Shown here piece after piece: positions 1 to 6,428 of a DNA stretch of 8,131 bases. Under the pieces are notes generated by a model. That model had not been told where the DNA came from. It saw only the letters and a program-made list of their open reading frames with translations, and did no database searches. The first letter of the stretch is position 1. The number at the start of each line of letters is the position of its first letter. Source of the stretch: an uncultured Porphyromonadaceae bacterium (lineage in GTDB: Bacteria > Bacteroidota > Bacteroidia > Bacteroidales > Muribaculaceae); assembly GCA_900554265.1 (NCBI GenBank), contig USGZ01000065.1, positions 1 through 8,131 of the forward strand. The letters run 5' to 3'. Both the position numbers and the translations under genes were made by a program.

Positions 1-1
1 C

Positions 2-1765
2 GACGACCGGCTCGGCTACGACTGGCTGGCGCAGAGAAAGGACCCCGAAGCCATGGACCTGTACTTCCTGGGCTATGGAAATGAGTATAAAAAGGCTATA
101 GGCGATTTTACGAAAATCGCCGGTAAGATTCCCCTGCCTCCAGCGTACGTTTTCGGCTACTGGTACAGCCGATATGCCTCATACTCGGCCGACGACTACA
201 GGGAAATCATGCGCGCCATCCGGGACAACGACATACCCGCCGACGTGATGATTCTCGACATGGACTGGCACTGGAACGGCAAAGCTTCCAGCCGGTCGGA
301 GAATATCGGCGGATGGACGGGGTGGTCGTGGAATACGAACCTCATTCCGGAGCCGGCAGGTCTTCTTCAGGAGATTCACGACAAGGGATTCAGAATAGCC
401 CTCAACCTCCATCCCGCCGACGGCGTCGACAGCCTTGAGTCGCCCTCGTATTTCAATGCTATGAAATCCGACCTCGACGGCAAATACGCCCGCGGAGGCA
501 AAATCGCCTGGTATCTCGATTACCCGGATTTTACGGAGTCCTTCTTCAGAAACATCATACGCAACCATGAATCGGAAGGTGTGGATTTCTGGTGGCTCGA
601 CTGGCAACAGCATCTCACGAGCCCCTACACGCCCGGCCTCGGCCAGACTTTCTGGTGCAATCATGTGTTCTACAACGACATGGCCAGAAACAGACCCGAC
701 CGCCGTCCTGTGATATTCCATCGTTGGGGCGGACTGGGGAGCCACCGCTACCAGATTGGTTTTTCCGGCGACGCCCTTATCAATTTCCCGACTCTCGCGT
801 TCGAGCCATACTTTACATCGACGGCGTCGAACGTCGGATACGCTTTCTGGGGCCATGACCTCGGAGGACACGCCTTTACGGACGAGAATACCGTAAACGA
901 TCCCGAACTCATGCTCCGCTGGATTCAGTTCGGAGTCTTCACTCCCATTTTCCGGAGCCATGCCACCGACGACCCCCGCATAGAGCGCCGCATATGGAAA
1001 TTTCCGAATTTCCCGGAGCTGCGCGACGCCGTAAAGCTGCGCTATACCCTCTTCCCGTACATCTACACCATGGCCCGCGAGACTTTCGATACCGGTATCG
1101 GAATGTGCCGCCCGCTCTACTACGAATACCCGGAATGCGAAGAGGCTTACAGCTACGAAGGCGAGTATTTCTTCGGCAACGATATCCTGGTGGCGCCCAT
1201 AACGGCACCTGCTTCCGAAAACGGACTCAGCTCAAAGGAAATATGGTTTCCCGAAGGCAACTGGTGGGACGTGAGCAAGGGAGAACTTATCGAAGGCCCC
1301 TGCGTACGCACCCTCGAATTCCCGCAGGACCGGATACCATACTTTTTCCGGCAAGGCGCGATGATTCCCCTCAATGAGGCGGATGTCCGCAGTGTCACCG
1401 AGCCGGCCACGGCCCTAACCCTATGCACGGTGGCCGGGAAAGATGGGGTGGGCTCCCTCTACGAAGATGCCGGCGACAATACGGATTATGCCACGGCCTT
1501 CGCAGTCACCCGGTTCACGCATGAGGTCGGAAACCGTACCGAAACATTTACGATAGCTCCGCGCCAGGGAGATTCCTCGGGCCTTGTCGGAAGCCGCTCA
1601 TGGCGCCTCAGGGTGCTCGATGCGTCCTGCCCTGAATCGGTGACGATAAACGGCGAACCGCTCCCGAGTTCCGGTTGGGAATACAGTCCGGACGGCAAGA
1701 CACTCACTGTCAGGATTCCGGAATCAGACTGCACGGCTCAGATTTCTGTCCGGGTAGAATATTGA
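2..1765 (+). CDS. Family GH31 glycoside hydrolase, C-terminal part (5' truncated by window edge)
   Basis: The frame is already open at base 2, 17 codons before the first ATG (base 53), so the true start, any signal peptide and most of the N-terminal beta-sandwich domain lie upstream. About 587 residues remain. Numbering from the ATG at 53: the TIM barrel starts near residue 30 (FGYWYSRYASYS); MILDMDWHW is at 66-74 and LNLHPADGV at 117-125; the likely catalytic nucleophile is Asp183 in WWLDWQQ; the likely acid/base is Asp240 in FSGD; WGHDLGGH (266-273) and the RWIQFGVFTPIFRSH stretch (289-303) are GH31 hallmarks. A DUF5110-like C-terminal beta domain carries SLYEDAGDNTDY (468-479). GH31 enzymes are retaining alpha-glycosidases. 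Members cleave alpha-glucosides, alpha-xylosides, alpha-galactosides or alpha-GalNAc, and I cannot assign the substrate. The nucleophile motif departs from the common DGxWxDMNE form. No terminator is evident after the TGA stop. Its G+C is visibly lower than that of the TPR gene. Confidence 0.93.
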   Translation, partial: DDRLGYDWLAQRKDPEAMDLYFLGYGNEYKKAIGDFTKIAGKIPLPPAYVFGYWYSRYASYSADDYREIMRAIRDNDIPADVMILDMDWHWNGKASSRSENIGGWTGWSWNTNLIPEPAGLLQEIHDKGFRIALNLHPADGVDSLESPSYFNAMKSDLDGKYARGGKIAWYLDYPDFTESFFRNIIRNHESEGVDFWWLDWQQHLTSPYTPGLGQTFWCNHVFYNDMARNRPDRRPVIFHRWGGLGSHRYQIGFSGDALINFPTLAFEPYFTSTASNVGYAFWGHDLGGHAFTDENTVNDPELMLRWIQFGVFTPIFRSHATDDPRIERRIWKFPNFPELRDAVKLRYTLFPYIYTMARETFDTGIGMCRPLYYEYPECEEAYSYEGEYFFGNDILVAPITAPASENGLSSKEIWFPEGNWWDVSKGELIEGPCVRTLEFPQDRIPYFFRQGAMIPLNEADVRSVTEPATALTLCTVAGKDGVGSLYEDAGDNTDYATAFAVTRFTHEVGNRTETFTIAPRQGDSSGLVGSRSWRLRVLDASCPESVTINGEPLPSSGWEYSPDGKTLTVRIPESDCTAQISVRVEY

Positions 1766-1792
1766 ATCCTGCAAGTCCGTCCGGCAAAAGAT

Positions 1793-1824
1793 TTTGGAAA
1801 TTTGGAGAAAAAGGAGTAAATTAG
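1793..1824 (+). promoter_or_regulatory. Candidate Bacteroides-type promoter of the peptide transporter
   Basis: TTTG at 1793-1796 is followed after exactly 20 bases by TAAATTAG at 1817-1824. The known Bacteroidetes primary-sigma consensus is TTTG, 19-21 bp, then TANNTTTG; this site matches the -7 element at five of six fixed positions (A instead of the third T). It predicts a start near 1831 and a leader of roughly 36 bases before the ATG at 1867. The region also carries a short tandem repeat, TTTGGAAA then TTTGGAGA (1793-1808). It is the only convincing match in the 101-base gap and supports separate transcription from the GH31 gene. The match is by eye and has not been scored. Confidence 0.5.
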
Positions 1825-1866
1825 CGGTCTGATAATTCCAACCCTAACACACTTTACCCAGCAGCT

Positions 1867-3462
1867 ATGTTTGCCAACCAACCTAAAGGTCTGATTCCCG
1901 CCGCGTTAAGCAATATGGGCGAGCGCTTCGGCTACTACATCATGAATGCGGTGCTGGTGCTTTTCCTCTGCTCGAAGTTCGGTCTGAAGGAAGAAACCAG
2001 CACAATTATCTATTCCTGCTTCTACTGCGGCATATACGTTCTGAGCCTCGTAGGCGGCCTGATTGCCGACTCGAAACAGAATTACAAGGGCACCATCATC
2101 TGGGGCCTCATAATCATGACCTTGGGCTATGCAGTGCTCGCGGTGCCCATCCTGGCCACCAGCGGCAACATCAACTGGCTGCTTCCGATGACTTGCGTGG
2201 CCCTGTTCCTGATAGCCTTCGGCAACGGCCTTTTCAAGGGTAACCTCCAGGCGATTGTCGGCCAGCTGTACGACAATCCCCGCTACGCCGCCCAGCGCGA
2301 CTCCGGGTTCCAGATTTTCTACGTGTTCATCAATATCGGCGGCCTCGTGGCTCCCTTCGTGGCCCCGCTGCTGCGCAGCTGGTGGCTCGGTGCCAACGGC
2401 ATGACTTACGACGCCTCCTTCCCCGAGATGGCGCACCAGATGCTCGGCATCACCGATACGATGAGTACCGAGAATATCGACAACCTCTACGCCATCGTCA
2501 GCGCCCACGCCGCAAATGTCGGCGCTTCGGCAATCGACAGCGTGGCGAGTCTGCAGGCTTTCTGCACCCAGTATCTCGACGTGTTCAACACCGGCATCCA
2601 TTACTCCTTCATCGCCTCGGTGGCCGCCATGCTCATCTCGCTGACCATATTCGTCCTGACCAAGAACGGACTGCCCAACCCCGGCAAGAAGGCCAAGGTC
2701 GAGACCGTCCAGTACACCGCCGAGGAGAAGAAAGCCATGGCCAAGGAAATCAAGCAGCGCATGTACGCCCTGTTCGCCGTCCTCGGCATCGCCATATTCT
2801 TCTGGTTCTCCTTCCACCAGAACGGCACCTCGATGTCGCTCTTCGCCCGCGACTTCGTCGATACCTCTACAATCGCCCCTGAAATCTGGCAGGCCGTCAA
2901 TCCCTTCTTCGTAATCGTGCTGACCCCTGTGGTGATGTGGATTTTCGCCTCGCTCTCGCGCAAGGGCCGCGAAATCTCCACGCCCAAGAAAATCGCCATC
3001 GGCATGGGTCTGGCCGGCATTGCCTATCTGTTCCTGACAATCTATTCGGTTGTGATGCACTACCCCTCCGGCACCGACTTCCGCGAGATGATCAAGGCCG
3101 GAGTCGAAGTGGCCAAGTCGGGCCCGTGGGTACTGATTCTGTACTACTTCTTCATGACCGTGGCGGAGCTCTTCATCTCGCCGCTGGGACTTTCGTTCGT
3201 ATCGAAAGTGGCTCCCAAGAACCTGCAGGGTCTATGCCAGGGTCTGTGGCTCGGAGCCACGGCCGTCGGCAACCTGCTGCTCTTCATCGGCCCGGCCATC
3301 TACAACTCGCAGCCTATCTGGGTGGCATGGGCCGTATTCCTGGCCGTATGCCTTATCTCTATGGGCGTGATGTTCGGCATGCTGAGCTGGCTTGAGCGCG
3401 TAACAGCCGAAAAGCCTGCGGAAGCAAAGGCAATCCAGAGCGACGAAGAGAACGTAATCTGA
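1867..3462 (+). CDS. Proton-dependent oligopeptide transporter (POT/PTR family, MFS)
   Basis: A 531-residue inner-membrane protein expected to import di- or tripeptides with protons. The family signature is clear: NMGERFGYY (16-24) is the TM1 motif, GGLIADSKQ (63-71) follows TM2, Lys124 sits in GNGLFKGN of TM4, and FQIFYVFINIGGL (148-160) fits the PTR2 family signature around TM5. VAELFISPLGLSFVSKVAP (432-450) is the conserved TM10 region with Glu434. I count 12 likely membrane helices, with positively charged cytoplasmic loops at 266-299 and 363-375. A polar stretch of about 73 residues (171-243) separates TM5 from TM6 and should face the periplasm. The first Glu of the usual ExxER motif is Asn16. 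The ATG at 1867 is chosen because TM1 begins directly after it and the promoter candidate lies just upstream; there is no Shine-Dalgarno sequence, as is normal in this phylum. Substrate range cannot be read from the sequence. Confidence 0.93.
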   Translation: MFANQPKGLIPAALSNMGERFGYYIMNAVLVLFLCSKFGLKEETSTIIYSCFYCGIYVLSLVGGLIADSKQNYKGTIIWGLIIMTLGYAVLAVPILATSGNINWLLPMTCVALFLIAFGNGLFKGNLQAIVGQLYDNPRYAAQRDSGFQIFYVFINIGGLVAPFVAPLLRSWWLGANGMTYDASFPEMAHQMLGITDTMSTENIDNLYAIVSAHAANVGASAIDSVASLQAFCTQYLDVFNTGIHYSFIASVAAMLISLTIFVLTKNGLPNPGKKAKVETVQYTAEEKKAMAKEIKQRMYALFAVLGIAIFFWFSFHQNGTSMSLFARDFVDTSTIAPEIWQAVNPFFVIVLTPVVMWIFASLSRKGREISTPKKIAIGMGLAGIAYLFLTIYSVVMHYPSGTDFREMIKAGVEVAKSGPWVLILYYFFMTVAELFISPLGLSFVSKVAPKNLQGLCQGLWLGATAVGNLLLFIGPAIYNSQPIWVAWAVFLAVCLISMGVMFGMLSWLERVTAEKPAEAKAIQSDEENVI

Positions 3463-3482
3463 CGCGCAAGCGAAAACGCATA

Positions 3483-3500
3483 ACTTTATCCATATAAAGT
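3483..3500 (+). other. Small A/T hairpin overlapping the foot of the strong hairpin
   Basis: ACTTTAT (3483-3489) and ATAAAGT (3494-3500) form a perfect 7-bp inverted repeat around the loop CCAT. Its right arm shares bases 3498-3500 with the base of the larger GC hairpin, so the full stems exclude each other by three pairs. It may help mark the transcript end or may be chance in an A/T-rich gap. Confidence 0.35.
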
Positions 3501-3533
3501 CCGCCCCGTCAACGAAAGCTGGCGGGGCGGACT
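3498..3533 (+). terminator. Strong GC hairpin, probable terminator of the peptide transporter gene
   Basis: The arms 3498-3511 and 3520-3533 form a 14-bp stem with a single G-T wobble and no mismatch, around the 8-base loop ACGAAAGC. The core is CCGCCCCG against CGGGGCGG. It starts 35 bases after the transporter stop codon and ends 16 bases before the TPR gene start. Position and stability fit a terminator, but the + strand continues with GAATAAATAATTG and not with a T tract, so it is not a textbook intrinsic terminator. A role in protecting the 3' end or in the leader of the TPR gene is also possible. Confidence 0.55.
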
Positions 3534-3549
3534 GAATAAATAATTGAAA

Positions 3550-6423
3550 ATGAAACGACTGATACCGATATTGCTGGCCGCGGCCATTTTCGCGCCCGCA
3601 AGGGGGCAGCTGCTGGAGGCCTCAGCCGGGGGTGCCCTCGACCGCGCCGAAGCCTATGCCTCCATCTCTCTGCCGCAGGCGTCGCTGAACGCCCTCGCCG
3701 AGATGAATCCGCTGGAAATCGTCAACTTCCCGGCTTCGGAGGCCGCCACCTCCGAGTGGCTGAACGCCGAGAGCCTGTTCGGACTCGCACGCTATACCGA
3801 CGCCGCGGACGCCTTCCGGAGATTCATGAGCGCCAATCCGGACTCCCCGCTCCATACGGCCGCCACACTGCGCCTGGCCGAGTGCCTGATGGGTCTGGGC
3901 GACTACGCCGGCGCCGACGGTATCTATTTCGGCATCGACGCCCGTGGCCTCAGCCCCGAAGGACGCAGCCGCTGCGCCTACGGGCGCGGTCTGTGCCTGC
4001 TCCAAAGGGACCGACCCGCCCGAGCCAAGGCTTATTTCGCCGAAGTCGAGGGCCGGCTGAAACCGCTCGCACGGTATTATCTCGGCGCCATAGCCTACGG
4101 CGAGGCCGACTACGCCGCCGCCCGCGCATACTTCGCGGAGACTGACCCCGCAGCCGAGCCTGGTCGCCGCCGCGACGTTTACCTCTCGATGATGGACCTT
4201 ATCGACGGCAACTACGAGCGCGCCCTCGCCGGAGCGCGTCGGGGTCTGCGCCTCGAAGGACTGAACAATTCCGAGCGCGCCATGCTCGAACACACCGCCG
4301 GCGAGGCCCTCTGGCGCCGCGGTCTGCGAGGCGAGGCGCTCAAACACCTGCGCCAGCACATGCAGCTGGCGGCTGAACCCGCGCCGGCCGTTTGCTACCT
4401 GCTGGGCGTCGACGCCTACGAACGCGGCGCCCACCGCGAGGCCGCCGACCTTCTCTCGAAGGCCTCGGAAGCCCCGGGCATCCTGGGGCAGAGCGCGTCG
4501 CTCGAACTGGGTCTCGCGCTCTACGCCATGGGCAGCCGCGATGCCGCCGTAATGGCCTTAGAGCGCGCCCTCGACGCCGAGCCGAGCGACCCCGACGCTC
4601 GCCGCCAGGCTTACTACAACTACGCCGTAGCCAAGTTCGCGGGAGCCAACGTCCCATTCGGAAGCACAACGGAGACCTTCGAGAATTTCCTGGCCGAGTA
4701 CCCGGCCGGACCTTACAGCGACCGCGTCCGCGAGTACCTTGCGCAGGGATATACCGCCGACGAGGACTACGACAAGGCCCTCGCGCGCCTCGAGGCCATC
4801 CGCAATCCGAACGATAACGTAAGCCGCGCAACGCGCCATCTGCTCTACCTCATGGGCGTCCGCGAGCTCAACGCGGGCAACGCCGGCGCAGCTGCCGGAT
4901 ACTTCGCCCGCGCCGCCTCCATGCCCGGCGACCGCGGGCTGAGCGCCGAAATCCAGCTCTGGCAGGCGCGTGCGCTGGCCGCTTCGGGCGACCACCGCGG
5001 CGCCGCCGAAAAGTACGGCGCCTACCTGCGCGACAGCGGCGCCCCGAACCGCCCCGAGGCTAACTACGGCCTCGGATATGCCCTTTTCGCCCAGGAGAAA
5101 TACCCGCAGGCCGACGCAGCCTTCGCCGCCGCCGAGAGCTCGCAGCACTTCACCGGCAAGGAGCTGGCCGACATCCTCAACCGCCGAGCCGACATAGCCT
5201 ACTATGACTCGCAGTTCGCCGAGGCCGCCGTACTCTACCGGCGCGCCTACGACGCCAACCGCGCCAACGGCGACTACGCCGCCTTCCAGAGCGCCCGCAT
5301 GACCGGATTCCAGCGCCGCTACGCCGAGGAACTTACGCAGCTCGAAGATTTCGAGCGTCGCTTCCCGGCATCCTCCCTGATGCCCGACGTACTCCTCGAA
5401 AAGGCCGCCGCGCAGATATCCCTCGGTCAGACCGATGCCGCCCTGGCGAGCTACGACGCCCTGACGGAGCGCTACCCCCTGACTTCGCAGGGCCGCAGCG
5501 CCTACATCCAGAAGGCAATGGCTCTCCTCGAGGCCGGACACCGCCCCGAGGCCACTGAGGCCTACAAGGAGGTAATCCGCCGCTATCCGAGTTCCGGGGA
5601 GGCATCCCAGGCCTCGGGGCTCCTGCGCGCCATCCTGGCCGCCCAGGGCCGCGGCGACGAGTACCTGGCCTTCATGTCGTCCGTCGACGGCGCCCCTGCC
5701 GTAGAGCGCAGCCAGGCAGCCAGCCTGCTGTTCGGATCGGCGCGACGCGCCCTGGAGAACAACGGCGACGCCGCGCCTATGGAGGCATTCTTAGCCAACT
5801 ATCCCGACGCCCCCGAGGCCGAGGAGGCCCTGGCGCTCCTTGCCGAGGCCGACTACGGCGCCGACCGCACCGAGGAGGCGCTGGCACGCTGGCAGACGCT
5901 CGCCGGCCGCGCGTCGACGGCGTCGATGGCCGTCCGCGCCCGCATGGGCATCCTCCGCGCCGCCCGCGATCTGGACAATACCGAACTTGCCGGCGAAGCC
6001 GCCCAGGCAATCCTCGAGTCCTCCGCCGCAACCGACGCCGCGCTGAACGAGGCCACCTACTCCCGCGCCCTGCTCCTGAGCCAGAACCCCTCGCAGGTAG
6101 GCGAAGCCATTGAGCTATGGAAATCTATCGCCGACGACACCGACGATCTCTACGGCGCAAAGAGCGCCTACGCCGCCGCCGAGGCCCTGTTCGCCCAGGG
6201 GCGCCGCACCGAGGCCCTCGCCGCGGCCGAGACCCTCAGCTCAAGCCGGACCCCACACAAGTACTGGATTGCCAAGGCCTTCATCCTCCAGAGCGACATC
6301 CTCGCCGCAGAGGGCAAGCGGTACGAGGCCCGCGAATACCTCAGGGCACTCCTCGAAAACTATCCCGGCGACGAGCCCGACATCCGCATCGCCGCACAGG
6401 AACGTCTCGACAACCTGAACTGA
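3550..6423 (+). CDS. Large exported tetratricopeptide-repeat (TPR) protein
   Basis: A 957-residue, strongly alanine-rich protein. The N-terminus MKRLIPILLAAAIFAPARG is a plausible signal peptide cleaved before Gln20; there is no lipobox cysteine, so a soluble periplasmic or outer-membrane-associated protein is expected. The rest is helical TPR-like units from about residue 72 to the end. Clear examples are ESLFGLARYTDAADAF (74-89), YYLGAIAYGEADYAAARAYF (176-195), YGLGYALFAQEKYPQADAAF (506-525), and the C-terminal unit around 912-939. Several units have the YPxS-type spacing seen in BamD/CpoB-like periplasmic TPRs: FENFLAEYPAGPYS (377-390), FERRFPASS (601-609), YDALTERYPLTSQG (635-648), YKEVIRRYPSSGEAS (672-686) and LRALLENYPGDEP (931-943). 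TPRs bind proteins, so a scaffold role is inferred; no catalytic domain is visible. ATG at 3550 is preferred over an in-frame TTG two codons earlier. The barrel gene follows after 5 bases, suggesting translational coupling and joint function. G+C is markedly high. Confidence 0.9.
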   Translation: MKRLIPILLAAAIFAPARGQLLEASAGGALDRAEAYASISLPQASLNALAEMNPLEIVNFPASEAATSEWLNAESLFGLARYTDAADAFRRFMSANPDSPLHTAATLRLAECLMGLGDYAGADGIYFGIDARGLSPEGRSRCAYGRGLCLLQRDRPARAKAYFAEVEGRLKPLARYYLGAIAYGEADYAAARAYFAETDPAAEPGRRRDVYLSMMDLIDGNYERALAGARRGLRLEGLNNSERAMLEHTAGEALWRRGLRGEALKHLRQHMQLAAEPAPAVCYLLGVDAYERGAHREAADLLSKASEAPGILGQSASLELGLALYAMGSRDAAVMALERALDAEPSDPDARRQAYYNYAVAKFAGANVPFGSTTETFENFLAEYPAGPYSDRVREYLAQGYTADEDYDKALARLEAIRNPNDNVSRATRHLLYLMGVRELNAGNAGAAAGYFARAASMPGDRGLSAEIQLWQARALAASGDHRGAAEKYGAYLRDSGAPNRPEANYGLGYALFAQEKYPQADAAFAAAESSQHFTGKELADILNRRADIAYYDSQFAEAAVLYRRAYDANRANGDYAAFQSARMTGFQRRYAEELTQLEDFERRFPASSLMPDVLLEKAAAQISLGQTDAALASYDALTERYPLTSQGRSAYIQKAMALLEAGHRPEATEAYKEVIRRYPSSGEASQASGLLRAILAAQGRGDEYLAFMSSVDGAPAVERSQAASLLFGSARRALENNGDAAPMEAFLANYPDAPEAEEALALLAEADYGADRTEEALARWQTLAGRASTASMAVRARMGILRAARDLDNTELAGEAAQAILESSAATDAALNEATYSRALLLSQNPSQVGEAIELWKSIADDTDDLYGAKSAYAAAEALFAQGRRTEALAAAETLSSSRTPHKYWIAKAFILQSDILAAEGKRYEAREYLRALLENYPGDEPDIRIAAQERLDNLN

Positions 6424-6428
6424 CAACA

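Noticed and set aside
53..55. ATG at 53 as the start of the GH31 gene
   Set aside because: The frame is open from base 2 with GH31-like sequence (YDWLAQRKDPEAMDLYF) and the N-terminal domain would otherwise be missing; the gene is cut by the window edge.
1811..1816. AAGGAG resembling a Shine-Dalgarno sequence
   Set aside because: It is about 50 bases before the transporter ATG with no start codon at a usable distance, and genes of this phylum rarely use such sites; it falls inside the promoter candidate spacer.
1906..3060. 384-codon open frame on the minus strand opposite the transporter
   Set aside because: It is rich in His, Gly, Glu and Asp with no domain or leader, and mirrors the codon bias of a well-supported + strand gene.
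1..3462. A polysaccharide utilisation locus built on the GH31 gene and the transporter
   Set aside because: No SusC/SusD pair, sensor or regulator is present, and the transporter belongs to the peptide family, so the adjacency alone does not support it.
3481..3488. TAACTTTA as a -7 promoter element for the TPR gene
   Set aside because: It fits five of six fixed positions but no TTTG lies 19-21 bases upstream, so it is noted only within the hairpin finding.
3544..3549. TTG at 3544 as start of the TPR gene
   Set aside because: The ATG at 3550 is in frame two codons later and gives a conventional signal peptide start (MKRLIPILL).
4558..5541. 327-codon open frame on the minus strand opposite the TPR gene
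   Set aside because: Antisense shadow of GC-rich, alanine-rich TPR codons; no leader, motif or promoter.
6117..6428. N-terminal extension of the barrel gene reading frame to an ATG at 6117
   Set aside because: It lies wholly inside the TPR gene in another frame and translates to Arg/Pro-rich shadow sequence; the ATG at 6429 gives a proper signal peptide 5 bases after the TPR stop.
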